The notes under the pieces are model-generated. The model was given only the letters and a program-made list of their open reading frames with translations, made no database searches and was not told the DNA's origin. From positions 1 through 64,000 of the forward strand of contig NZ_NPKQ01000014.1 of assembly GCF_008329525.1 (NCBI RefSeq): DNA of 64,000 nucleotides, read 5' to 3'. Origin of the DNA: Tardiphaga sp. P9-11 (GTDB lineage Bacteria > Pseudomonadota > Alphaproteobacteria > Rhizobiales > Xanthobacteraceae). The position numbers and the translations under genes were made by a program. The first letter of the stretch is position 1, and each line of letters starts with the position of its first letter. Positions 1 through 8,475 of this stretch are shown here, piece by piece.

Positions 1-276
1 GCCAAAGGCGCGTGCGTATCCCCATCAAGGCCACGGCCCGCGAGCCGATCAACAGGCCGGATACATATCAGCGACTTCCGCTATCTAAGCATAATCTCAC
101 TTGCGATCAGCAGCCGGTCCATACATTTGCGCCACGAGTGGTCAATTCAATTGCGAGCGGGACCGGCGTCGCGCTGACACCAAACCAAGACCGATCAGGA
201 TAGCTTGGTCGGCGATGGGCAGTTGCAAGCTTGATCCGGAAGATTTTGTGTAAGGACGTGCACGCCGCGGAGAAGC
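1..276. other. Left-edge stretch, no gene recognised
   Basis: No reading frame here looks like a protein. The only open frame, on the plus strand at 12-203, has no recognisable composition, no ribosome binding site and no neighbour it would fit. The stretch lies downstream of the minus-strand quinone oxidoreductase that ends at 277, so it may hold the 3' end of that transcript. I see no hairpin followed by a T run. Confidence 0.4.
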
Positions 277-1278
277 TCAACCGGCTATCAACACCACGAT
301 CTTTCCGAGGACGCTGCGGTCCTTGAAGGCCGAGATCGCGGCCTGCCCCTCTTCCAGTGCAAATGTCGCGGTAATTGCCGGGGCGATCTTTCTGGCCGCA
401 TAGAACTCCAGCAGTTGGGCCCGATTCGCCGCGCTTTGAAGCGGTTGCTCCAAGGTGAAGGTCCGCCAGTTGATGCCGAGAACGTCACACGATTTGAGCA
501 GTGGAAGATTCATGGGCATCGCGGCGATGCCGGCCGTGAACCCCAGAATCAGATAGCGAGCCCCCTCTGCCGCGCAGCGCATGGCCGGCTCCACGGCGAA
601 GCCACCTACGGGGTCGATAATGAGATCTGCGCCGGTGCGTCCGACCGCGACCTTCATCGCGCGGGCAAGCTCCTTTTTCGGATCTTCAGACTCTTTGTCT
701 AATTGATAGACCAGACCGTGATCAGCGCCCTGCGATAAAGCGAATGCCAGCTTCTCCTCCGAAGATGTAGCCGCGACCACCCTGGCACCGAGCGCTTTCG
801 CGACCTGTATGGATGCCGATCCGACGCCGCCCGCAGCACCCAGAACGAGCACGGTCTCGTTCTGCTTCAGACGCCCCCGAGTGACGAGTGCGTAGTAGGC
901 CGTCTCATAAGTGAACTGGAAAGCGGCCGCGTCCCTGAAAGGCATTGTATCTGGGATCTTCGTGCAACGCGCCGCATCGATCGCGATCATCTCGGCCATG
1001 CCGCCCGTGCCGCAGCGCGCCGCCACTCGGTCCCCCACCTTAAAGCCGGAAATGCCTTCCCCGAGTGCTACAACTGTTCCGGCGATTTCCGCTCCCGGTG
1101 CGAATGGGCGTGGTGCCTTCACCTGATAGAGGTCCTGGATCATTAGCAGGTCCGGGAAGTTCACACCGCAAGCCGCGATCGAGACGAGCAACTGGCCACT
1201 GGCAGGCACGGGATCCGGCAGGGAGGCCAACCGAAGGGTGTCAGGGCCGCCCGGTTCATAGCTCACTAACGCGCGCAT
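277..1278 (-). CDS. NADPH:quinone oxidoreductase family protein (zinc-free MDR)
   Basis: The 333-residue product belongs to the medium-chain dehydrogenase/reductase superfamily, quinone-oxidoreductase branch. An N-terminal GroES-like fold (MRALVSYEPGG start, CGVNFPDLL near residue 55) is followed by a Rossmann domain with the nucleotide motif GAAGGVGSASIQVAK. The structural and catalytic zinc cysteines of alcohol dehydrogenases are absent, as usual for this branch, which reduces quinones or enoyl thioesters with NADPH. The frame stays open upstream to 1380, but the start at 1278 matches the family N-terminus and has an AAGG element just upstream. The gene is divergent from the AraC regulator at 1379 with 100 bp between them, so that regulator is a plausible controller. 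Exact substrate unknown. Confidence 0.85.
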   Translation of the reverse strand: MRALVSYEPGGPDTLRLASLPDPVPASGQLLVSIAACGVNFPDLLMIQDLYQVKAPRPFAPGAEIAGTVVALGEGISGFKVGDRVAARCGTGGMAEMIAIDAARCTKIPDTMPFRDAAAFQFTYETAYYALVTRGRLKQNETVLVLGAAGGVGSASIQVAKALGARVVAATSSEEKLAFALSQGADHGLVYQLDKESEDPKKELARAMKVAVGRTGADLIIDPVGGFAVEPAMRCAAEGARYLILGFTAGIAAMPMNLPLLKSCDVLGINWRTFTLEQPLQSAANRAQLLEFYAARKIAPAITATFALEEGQAAISAFKDRSVLGKIVVLIAG

Positions 1279-1378
1279 GCTCTCAGCCTTGCTTTTCGTC
1301 GAATTGCCCGCAATCTGCCAGCGCGGATGGTCGCCCGATATGACGTATCCGCCCAAATTCGTTGGCAGACCGAATAGC

Positions 1379-2500
1379 ATGACCGTGCACCCCAGTAGAG
1401 CAAGCGACGCAGGCCCGGAACTGTCCGCGGACGTCGCTCGCGCCGTAATCGACCCCGGCTATGTGGACCTGATCATGAGCGGAATGCGTCAGGCCGGCGT
1501 GGACACGGTCTCCGTCATGCGCCGCGCCGGCGTCGAGCCAGGCTCGACGCCCATACAAGGGGCCCGCCTGTCGCAGCGCCAGTTCGCGCAGCTCATCGCG
1601 ATGATGACACGTGTTTCCCGTGACGAGTTCTGGATGCTTTGCGATCGTCCGATAAAGCCCGGAACCTTCCGGACGATGTGTCGACTCCTTGTGCGATGCA
1701 GCACGCTCCGCGAGGCGCTTCGCACGGGATGCCATTTCTATCATCTCGTCGTCGATGACTTCGCCGTCCGGTTCGCTGAAGACGATAGAGAGGGATCCTT
1801 ATGGGTCACCGACCGGATCCACGACCCGGATCGCAGACGGATGGTGAACGGCGCCATCATCTTCTTCGTTTACGGGCTCATGTGCTGGCTCGTCGGCAGG
1901 CGGCTTCCGCTCCACACCGTGCATTACGTCTTTCCCGAGCAACCCTACAGCTCGGAGCTGGAGCCTGTATACAAGGCGCCGCTGTTGTTTAGTCAGCCGA
2001 GAAGCGAGCTCCGGTTCGATTCCGCGATTCTCGACATGCCGATAATGCCCGACGAAGAGAGGTTGTTGCGCTTCTTGGCGTCTGTGCCCAGCGTGCTGCT
2101 AGTTCGGTACCGCGATGAGAACAGCCTTGCCGAGCGCGTGCGCTCGGTCCTGCGGCGAAACATCGGGAAGCAGCTCACCCTCGAGAATGTCGCAGGAATG
2201 CTCGCGCTATCTCCACAGACGCTGAGACGACGCCTGCATGAGCAGGACAACTGCACCTTCCAGGACCTCAAGGACCGCGTCCGTCGCGAGGTTGGGATGC
2301 ATCTTCTCGAAAAATCGAGACTTCCGCTCGAGGAGATCGCAATTTCTCTCGGATTCTCCGAACTCAGTACGTTTCACCGAGCGTTTCGCCGCTGGACGGG
2401 GACGGCTCCTGGAGAATTCCGCCAGGCCGCCCGACGGACGTTGGAGCAGGCGCGGCAGAAAGATGCGGCCAACGATTTTGTCGGCCAAGGTCATACCTAG
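1379..2500 (+). CDS. AraC-family transcriptional regulator
   Basis: This 373-residue regulator has an N-terminal arabinose-binding-like sensor region (roughly residues 50-240) and a C-terminal pair of AraC helix-turn-helix motifs (about residues 265-360, with LTLENVAGMLALSPQTLRRR and the second-motif signature EEIAISLGFSELSTFHRAFRR). The layout is that of the OruR/ArgR-like AraC subgroup that senses small organic acids or amino acids. The start at 1379 was preferred over in-frame upstream starts (1277, 1340) because those overlap the divergent oxidoreductase start region. An acyl-CoA ligase and a binding protein follow on the same strand (gaps of 70 and 24 bp), suggesting local control of a small uptake-and-activation unit. 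The inducer cannot be read from the sequence. Confidence 0.85.
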   Translation: MTVHPSRASDAGPELSADVARAVIDPGYVDLIMSGMRQAGVDTVSVMRRAGVEPGSTPIQGARLSQRQFAQLIAMMTRVSRDEFWMLCDRPIKPGTFRTMCRLLVRCSTLREALRTGCHFYHLVVDDFAVRFAEDDREGSLWVTDRIHDPDRRRMVNGAIIFFVYGLMCWLVGRRLPLHTVHYVFPEQPYSSELEPVYKAPLLFSQPRSELRFDSAILDMPIMPDEERLLRFLASVPSVLLVRYRDENSLAERVRSVLRRNIGKQLTLENVAGMLALSPQTLRRRLHEQDNCTFQDLKDRVRREVGMHLLEKSRLPLEEIAISLGFSELSTFHRAFRRWTGTAPGEFRQAARRTLEQARQKDAANDFVGQGHT

Positions 2501-2570
2501 CTTCGGCCCTAGTCTCGATATTTGCGACCAAGAAGCCCCCGTATGGACGGGGTAAAGTCTTGGGATCGAA

Positions 2571-4097
2571 ATGCCGACACTCAGAAGATGGGCGGAACTG
2601 CACCCGCACAAGGAAGCGACGCGTATCGCGTTCGGTGATGCGTCGCTCACCTATAAGGCTCTGGACGAACGCGCAAACTCGGTCTCCCAACTGCTCATGT
2701 GGATGGGACTAACCAAAGGAGACGGCGTCGCCGTCCTCCTGGATAACGACCTCGCCTTTTTCGAGCTCGTTTGGGGCGCCAGGAGGCAAGGCATCTACTA
2801 TACGCCCGTCAGCACGCATCTTACACCGGCCGAGGCGACCTACATCGTCCGGGATAGCGGCGCAAAGGTCTTCTTCGTCGCTGCGCGTTTCGCCAACGTG
2901 GTCGAGGAGCTCCTCGCGGACAACCCGGCGCGCTGCACCGTATTCGCACTCCACGGAGAGATCACGGGCGCACTCGACTATGAGACCGAACTGAAACGTT
3001 TCGATCGCTACATCGAGATCCCCGATGGCCCTGTAGGCAAGGATTTTTTCTACTCCTCGGGCACGACCGGACGGCCGAAAGGGATCAAGCAGCCACTCTT
3101 CCAGAACATCACGCAGGCGCAAGCATCGGGCGACTGGGTTCGGGAGAACTTCGGCTTCGACGAAAACACCGTCTATCTATCTCCCGCTCCGCTCTACCAC
3201 GGCGCCCCGTTGCGCTTCACACTGCGTACGATCGAGTCCGGTGGCACCGCCGTCATCATGACCAAGTTCGCCGCGGACAGGGCTCTGGAGGCTATCGAGA
3301 AGTACGGCGCGACCCACAGCCAATGGGTCCCCACGATGTTCTTCCGACTGCTCGCGCTTCCACAGGACGTCCGCTCGTCCTGGGATTTATCGACGCATCA
3401 ATGTGCCATCCATGCGGCGGCGCCGTGCCCTCCCGACATAAAGGAGCAGATGATCGCATGGTGGGGCCCGATCATATGGGAGTACTACGCCGGCTCCGAG
3501 AGAAACGGCGCCACGTGCATATCGACGCAGGCTTGGCTGAGCCATCGCGGGTCGGTCGGCAAGGCATGCGTCGGCAAGCTGCACATTCTCGATGAAGACC
3601 AGCGAGAGCTGGGGCATGGCGAGATCGGCGACGTCTACTTCGAAGGCCCGCAGTTCGTCTATCACAACGACCCGGAAAAGACGGCAAGATCGCGCAACGA
3701 TAAAGGCTGGTCCTCGATCGGCGACGTCGGCTATCTGGACGAGGATGGCTTCCTCTACCTGACCGACCGCCGATCGCACATGATCATCTCTGGAGGCGTG
3801 AACATCTATCCCGCGGAGATCGAAAACCGGCTTTCGATGCATCCGGACGTCCAAGACGTCGCGGTGTTCGGCGTACCTAACCCGGAATTCGGTGAGGAAG
3901 TGAAGGCCGTCGTCCAGCTCAAAGAAGCGGTGCAGGCGTCCGACATCGTGCGCCAATCCCTAATGGCCTTCTGCCGTGAGGCGTTGTCCAGCGTGAAGTG
4001 CCCCCGATCAATCGACTTCGCGACGGAGATGCCACGGCACGACAACGGAAAACTGTTCAAGCACGTGCTCAAGCAAAAATATCTGCAGCCCGCATAA
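2571..4097 (+). CDS. AMP-forming acyl-CoA ligase
   Basis: A 508-residue member of the ANL superfamily, which activates a carboxylic acid to its CoA thioester through an acyl-adenylate in the cytosol. The P-loop motif YSSGTTGRPKGI sits near residue 163, the A5-type region WEYYAGSERNG near 300, the hinge motif region with YLTDRRSHMIISGG near 400, and the C-terminal catalytic lysine in DNGKLFKH is K494. The length matches medium-chain or carnitine-type ligases. It lies between an AraC regulator and a branched-chain-type binding protein on the same strand, so it probably activates what that binding protein captures. Substrate is not determinable from motifs alone. Confidence 0.87.
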   Translation: MPTLRRWAELHPHKEATRIAFGDASLTYKALDERANSVSQLLMWMGLTKGDGVAVLLDNDLAFFELVWGARRQGIYYTPVSTHLTPAEATYIVRDSGAKVFFVAARFANVVEELLADNPARCTVFALHGEITGALDYETELKRFDRYIEIPDGPVGKDFFYSSGTTGRPKGIKQPLFQNITQAQASGDWVRENFGFDENTVYLSPAPLYHGAPLRFTLRTIESGGTAVIMTKFAADRALEAIEKYGATHSQWVPTMFFRLLALPQDVRSSWDLSTHQCAIHAAAPCPPDIKEQMIAWWGPIIWEYYAGSERNGATCISTQAWLSHRGSVGKACVGKLHILDEDQRELGHGEIGDVYFEGPQFVYHNDPEKTARSRNDKGWSSIGDVGYLDEDGFLYLTDRRSHMIISGGVNIYPAEIENRLSMHPDVQDVAVFGVPNPEFGEEVKAVVQLKEAVQASDIVRQSLMAFCREALSSVKCPRSIDFATEMPRHDNGKLFKHVLKQKYLQPA

Positions 4098-4121
4098 AGC
4101 GGCCAGAAGACGGGAGGAACC

Positions 4122-5333
4122 ATGAGATATCACGCAGCAATCGCCTGCGCGCTGGCGCTCGTCTCGACGCCGGCATTCGCGGACGCCAAGACGAAGTCCT
4201 ACGGTCCCGGTGTCACCGATACCGAGATAAAGATCGGTCAGACCATGCCATACAGCGGACCGGCCTCAAGCTTCGCCGCAATCGGCCGTTCGATGAACGC
4301 TTATTTCCAGAAAGTGAATGCGGAAGGTGGCGTCAACCGACGAAAGATCAATCTTATCTCTCTGGATGACGGGTACAGCCCTCCGAAAGCTGTCGAGCAG
4401 ACACGGCGCCTCGTCGAAAGCGACGAAGTTCTGGCCATCGTGGGCACGTTCGGGTCACCGACGAACTTCGCCATCCAGAAGTATCTGAACGCGAAGAAGG
4501 TGCCCGGTCTGTTCCTCGGCACCGGCGCCAACCGGGTATCGGAGCCCGAGACTTATCCCTGGTCGATGGGCTGGCAGCCGAACAATCATGCAAAGGGCGT
4601 AATCTACGCGAAATACATTCTGCAGGAACGCCCGAACGCTAAGGTGGCCGTCCTCTTCCAGAACGACGATTTCGGCAGGGACTACGCCAAGGGGTTCCGC
4701 GACGGGCTGGGCGGCAAGGCGTCGTCGATGATCGTGAAGGAGGTCAGCTACGAACTTTCCGAACCGACCATCGACTCCCAGATCCTCGTGCTCAGGTCGA
4801 CCGGCGCCGACGTGCTGGTTAACATCTCGACACCAAAGTTCTCGGCGCAGGCGATCAAGCGCATGGCCGAGATCAGGTGGGAAGCTCTCCACCTGCTAAG
4901 CGATGCTGCCGGCTCGATCGCGAGCACACTTATCCCGGCCGGGCTGGAGAATTCCAAAGGCGTCATCACCGTCGCCTTCCGAAAGGATCCGAACGATCCG
5001 GCATGGGCGGACGACAAAGGGATGAGGGATTACCTCGCGTTCCTCAAGCAGTACATGCCTGACGCTAATGCCGCCGAGACCTACAATGTATTCGGTTACG
5101 CAACAGCCCAGACGTTCGTTCACGTGTTGGAAAAGTGCGGCGACGACCTGACTCGCGAAAACCTGATGAAGCAGGCGGCAAGCATCAAGGATCTTGAACT
5201 CCCGATCATGCTCCCTGGCATCAAGCTCAATACGACACCCGCCCGTTACACACCCATGAGCCAGGAACAAATCATGCAGTTCGACGGTGCGAAATGGATG
5301 GCCGTCGGGCAGGTGATCGACGCAGAGAAGTAG
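4122..5333 (+). CDS. Branched-chain-type ABC transporter substrate-binding protein
   Basis: The 403-residue protein has a Sec signal peptide (residues 1 to about 21, cleavage near AFA-DA) and a type I periplasmic binding fold (Peripla_BP_6, LivK-like) with the typical opening ITDTEIKIG-like segment here as VTDTEIKIGQT. Such proteins deliver amino acids, aromatic acids or other amphipathic carboxylates to LivHMGF-type importers. No permease or ATPase gene is adjacent; the nearest liv genes are 40 kb away at 45.8-49.1 kb. It starts 24 bp after the acyl-CoA ligase and is followed directly by a strong hairpin terminator, so it is the last gene of its unit. Confidence 0.87.
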   Translation: MRYHAAIACALALVSTPAFADAKTKSYGPGVTDTEIKIGQTMPYSGPASSFAAIGRSMNAYFQKVNAEGGVNRRKINLISLDDGYSPPKAVEQTRRLVESDEVLAIVGTFGSPTNFAIQKYLNAKKVPGLFLGTGANRVSEPETYPWSMGWQPNNHAKGVIYAKYILQERPNAKVAVLFQNDDFGRDYAKGFRDGLGGKASSMIVKEVSYELSEPTIDSQILVLRSTGADVLVNISTPKFSAQAIKRMAEIRWEALHLLSDAAGSIASTLIPAGLENSKGVITVAFRKDPNDPAWADDKGMRDYLAFLKQYMPDANAAETYNVFGYATAQTFVHVLEKCGDDLTRENLMKQAASIKDLELPIMLPGIKLNTTPARYTPMSQEQIMQFDGAKWMAVGQVIDAEK

Positions 5334-5341
5334 GTTCAATG

Positions 5342-5371
5342 AAGGGGAGATGCTCGCAAGCATCTCCCCTT
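5342..5371. terminator. Bidirectional hairpin terminator
   Basis: A perfect 12-bp stem (5342-5353 pairing with 5360-5371, AAGGGGAGATGC with its complement) closes a 6-nt loop. It lies in the 42-bp gap between two convergent genes, 8 bp after one stop codon and 4 bp before the other. The A and T ends of the stem give a short T run on each strand, so it can act for both transcripts. Confidence 0.85.
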
Positions 5372-5375
5372 TCGT

Positions 5376-6557
5376 TTATCGGTACTTTTTCAGGACTTCA
5401 CGGGCGATCGTCATCTTCATGATTTCCGTGGTGCCCTCGGCGACCTGCGCGATGCGGCTCTGGAAGTAAAGCTGCCCGAACCTGCTTTCTTTCAGAACCC
5501 CCAGACCTCCGTGAATTTGGATGGCGCGGTCGATCACGCGACAGGCGGCAACAGGCGCGAAGCACTTGACCATCGCTGCTTCTTTGCGGGCATCCTGCCC
5601 GTTATCTAGCATCCACGCCGTCTTGTAGACCATCAAGCGCGCCTGCTCCAAATCCATCTCTGATTCCGCGAGCATCCATTGGATGGCCTGCCGGTCGGCG
5701 AGCGGTTTTCCGAAGGTCTCGCGTTCGCTGGCGCGCTTCGCGGCCTGAGCGTGCGCCCACGTCGCCGTGCCCGTCAATCGCGCCCCGATGACCGTACGAT
5801 TGCGGTTTAGCTGATCCATCATGTAGCGGAAGCCCATGCCCTCCTCCCCGAGGAGGTTCTTCGCGGGCACCACGCAATCCTTGTACTCGTAGTCGCAGCT
5901 CCGGCCGAGATACGTGCCCGGCGCCATCGTCTCGTATTCGCGAATAACCGAAACGCCTGGGTTGGGATAATCGACGAGAAGGAGGCTGATGCCCTCGTAT
6001 CCCTTGGTCGGATCGGTCACCGCGTAGCAAAGGAGGTATTTCGGCGTGATGCCCGGATGGTTCGGCGGCGGCGCCCAGCGCTTGATGCCATTGATGATGT
6101 AGTTATCTCCGTCCCGGATTGCGGTCGTCTCGATACCGGCGGCGTCGGAGCCCGCACCGGGCTCGGAGATGTTGATATGATAGAATTTGTCTTCCTTCAG
6201 GATCGGATAGAGGTAGGCCTCCTTCTGCCATTCGGGAGCGACGTAGAGCGCCGGGTGAGGATCGAGGAAGCCTGACCAGGTCGTCAGAAGTCCGTGCATG
6301 ACCGGCGATTTGACGATCTCCTCGTAGACCAGACATTTCGCCATGGTGCCGAGCCCCTGACCACCCGCATCCTTCGGGACCGCCAGCCCACGGAATCCGT
6401 ATTCGCGAAATTTCCGGACGACCGACATAAAGATATCGTGGGGAACGGCGTAATCGTCCACACCCCAGGTACCTTCGAGAGGTCGACAGACCTCCTCGAC
6501 GAACGCGGCAGCGCGGCCTTTTATATCTCGTTGTTCCTTGGATAGCTCGAAGTCCAT
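5376..6557 (-). CDS. Acyl-CoA dehydrogenase
   Basis: A 393-residue FAD-dependent acyl-CoA dehydrogenase, which forms a 2,3-enoyl-CoA and passes electrons to electron-transfer flavoprotein. Family motifs are visible: the FAD/substrate segment NISEPGAGSDAAG near 135, ERETFGKPLADRQAIQW near 280, and QIHGGLGVLKESRFGQLYF with VAEGTTEIMK at the C-terminus. The start at 6557 (MDFELSKEQRD) is favoured because a GAGGGG ribosome binding site lies just before it and overlaps an alternative ATG at 6572. It stands alone, convergent with the binding protein and separated from the next dehydrogenase by a gap with a decayed LysR gene. Its acyl-CoA substrate is unknown. Confidence 0.88.
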   Translation of the reverse strand: MDFELSKEQRDIKGRAAAFVEEVCRPLEGTWGVDDYAVPHDIFMSVVRKFREYGFRGLAVPKDAGGQGLGTMAKCLVYEEIVKSPVMHGLLTTWSGFLDPHPALYVAPEWQKEAYLYPILKEDKFYHINISEPGAGSDAAGIETTAIRDGDNYIINGIKRWAPPPNHPGITPKYLLCYAVTDPTKGYEGISLLLVDYPNPGVSVIREYETMAPGTYLGRSCDYEYKDCVVPAKNLLGEEGMGFRYMMDQLNRNRTVIGARLTGTATWAHAQAAKRASERETFGKPLADRQAIQWMLAESEMDLEQARLMVYKTAWMLDNGQDARKEAAMVKCFAPVAACRVIDRAIQIHGGLGVLKESRFGQLYFQSRIAQVAEGTTEIMKMTIAREVLKKYR

Positions 6558-6804
6558 TGCAACGCCCCTCATTGTTTGATGCCCGAAGCTACCTGGGCTC
6601 CCGAGAGATGTTTATGACTTTGACGATCAATCAGCATGGCTCGGCCGTCGGGCTCCGCGACCCGGCCCATCCGCCGGCGCGGCACTGCAGAACAGGGTGG
6701 GGTGACCCAGACCTCTCCAGAAGACCAAGAGGCAAGCAGAGCGATGAGGTTCAAAAGCTTGTCAAACTTTATGTCCGTTCAGCGTCACGGCATCTCAGCG
6801 CTGA
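6558..6804. other. Gene-free stretch upstream of the acyl-CoA dehydrogenase
   Basis: This is the first part of a gap of about 600 bp. It should contain the promoter of the minus-strand dehydrogenase that starts at 6557. Short open frames on both strands show no recognisable protein character. Confidence 0.4.
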
Positions 6805-7101
6805 CCGGACCATACATTGGTGCAATTGCAGGCGGCTCAGGATGTCCTCGGCGTAGCCATGGGGCCCACCGTTCTCGTCCAAGCCGATATCGTTGCAGGA
6901 CGTCTCGTCACGCCGTTTCCGGACATCACCCTTCCTACGCGCAGCTACTACGCTTACGTTCCAGAGGCGAGGAGATCGCAGGCCTCAGCGCTTTACGCTG
7001 GTTGGAGGAGGAAGGTGCTCGACCTAGCCCTTCCGCTCCGACCACGACTCATCGAAGCGTCGGAAGCTTGTCGTTCCAAATCAATGACGATTCGCGGTTG
7101 A
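6805..7101 (+). pseudogene. Decayed LysR-family regulator (C-terminal remnant)
   Basis: Translation of this stretch reads HTLVQLQAAQDVLGVAMGP followed by VLVQADIVAGRLVTPFPD and RSYYAYVPEARR. These match, in order, the end of the effector-binding domain of GcvA-type LysR regulators (the usual pattern is QAA..G.GVALG, LV..DL..GRLV.PF, then Y..VP). An in-frame stop lies immediately upstream at 6802-6804, and neither the helix-turn-helix nor the first half of the effector domain is present nearby. A further segment in another frame (QINDDSRLTE...RRWLKAGL, about 7075-7140) also resembles a LysR effector-domain stretch but is weaker. I read this as the remains of a regulator, perhaps once controlling the flanking dehydrogenase genes. 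Confidence 0.6.
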
Positions 7102-7154
7102 CGGAAAATCGATGCAGACGGTGGCTAAAAGCGGGCTTGTCAGAGCTAGAACAA

Positions 7155-8297
7155 CTATGTGATTAGGCCACCCGCCCTGGCGACGCTGCTCAAATGAAAG
7201 TCAGCATCGCCAAACTGCTGCTCGATCATGGTCAGCCGCTTGAAGTAGTGACCGATCTTGTACTCCATCGTAACGCCAATGCCACCATGCAGCTGCACGC
7301 CGCCCTGCCCGACAAAGCGCGCCGAGCGGCCGATCTGTACCTTGGCAGCAGCGACCGTTATTGCGCGTTCGTCCAGATCTGTGAGGCCTGACGCCATCGA
7401 AGCTAGATAGGACATGCTGCGTGCGGTCTCCATTGCGGTAAACATATCGGCGGCGCGGTGCTGCAGAGCCTGGAACGAGCCGATTGCGACGCCGAACTGC
7501 TTGCGCTCCTTGATATATTCAACCGAGATCTTGAGCGCCTCCTCCATCGCGCCGACCGCTTCGGCGCACAGCGCGATGCGAGCGTCATCGGCGACCTGCT
7601 CGACGATGGGAAGGCCGTTCTCGGCATCACCGATCACGGCATCCGCAGGGATTTCCACATTGGTGAGCTTGATATCGGCAGCGCGGCTGCCATCTTGCGT
7701 CTCGTATCCGCGGATATCGACTCCTTTGGCATTGGCGGGAACGAGAAACACACCGATACCCTTGGCATCGCGCTGACCACCGGCGGTGCGAGCGGTGACG
7801 ATGAGTGTATCGGCCGTGTCGCCATGGCCCGCCACGAATTTCTCGCCGTTGAGCACGTAGCCCGCGGCGTTCTTCTTGGCAGAGGTCGCCACATCGCCGA
7901 GATCATAACGCGAGCCGCGCTCGAGCTGGGCAAAGGCCATGCTCTTACTGCCCTCAATAATTCTCGGCAGATGTGCTGCACGCTGCTCGCTTGAGCCGCG
8001 GCGCAGAAAACCGCCGCCGATGACGACCGTGTCGAGATAGGGTTCGACTACCAGATTGCGGCCGAGCGCTTCCATTACGACCATGGTCTCGATGGGACCG
8101 GCGCCGAAACCGCCGTCTTCCTCGCTAAACGGCAGGCCAAGCAGGCCCTGCTCGGCAAACTTGCCCCACATGGCCTTGCTGTAGCCACCAGGCTCAGCGC
8201 GATACTTTTTGCGGACCTCGAAATCGTAGGACGACTTCAAAAGGCCGTCGATGCTGTCCTTGAGGAGGCGCTGCTCCTCGGAAAGATCAAAATCCAT
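7155..8297 (-). CDS. pimD: Acyl-CoA dehydrogenase, PimD-like small subunit
   Basis: The 380-residue product resembles the small subunit of the two-subunit pimeloyl-CoA dehydrogenase of Rhodopseudomonas (PimD), which with PimC oxidises medium-chain dicarboxyl-CoA esters. Visible features are MDFDLSEEQRLLKDS at the start, EEDGGFGAGPIETMVVMEALG near 70, YIKERKQFGVAIGSFQALQHR near 290 and QLHGGIGVTMEYKIGHYFKR near 345. The start at 8297 fits the family N-terminus and is preceded by a purine-rich GAAAGAAAA stretch; the frame is open further upstream to 8372. It follows the large-subunit gene on the same strand with a 178-bp gap. The substrate assignment is by family resemblance and pathway context, not by active-site proof. 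Confidence 0.78.
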   Translation of the reverse strand: MDFDLSEEQRLLKDSIDGLLKSSYDFEVRKKYRAEPGGYSKAMWGKFAEQGLLGLPFSEEDGGFGAGPIETMVVMEALGRNLVVEPYLDTVVIGGGFLRRGSSEQRAAHLPRIIEGSKSMAFAQLERGSRYDLGDVATSAKKNAAGYVLNGEKFVAGHGDTADTLIVTARTAGGQRDAKGIGVFLVPANAKGVDIRGYETQDGSRAADIKLTNVEIPADAVIGDAENGLPIVEQVADDARIALCAEAVGAMEEALKISVEYIKERKQFGVAIGSFQALQHRAADMFTAMETARSMSYLASMASGLTDLDERAITVAAAKVQIGRSARFVGQGGVQLHGGIGVTMEYKIGHYFKRLTMIEQQFGDADFHLSSVARAGGLIT

Positions 8298-8475
8298 CGT
8301 GTTTTCTTTCGGATCGCGCGGAGTGCGCGTGGCGTGAATGAGCCGGCTCGGCTCTTCGTCATCTCGTCGCAAAGCGCCTAGTGAAGGGAGCCGCGAGCGA
8401 CGGGCTATGTGATCTCAGCAGCCGCAGCGCTGCGCTGCGCGCCTCGACCTCCTTCGGGGTAAGAAGTAAGAATGA

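Noticed and set aside
7194-7391. Plus-strand frame with a tyrosine-recombinase-like look (PLEVVTDLVLHRNANATMQLHA)
   Set aside because: It lies wholly inside and antisense to the PimD-like dehydrogenase gene, and no further recombinase motifs are found nearby.
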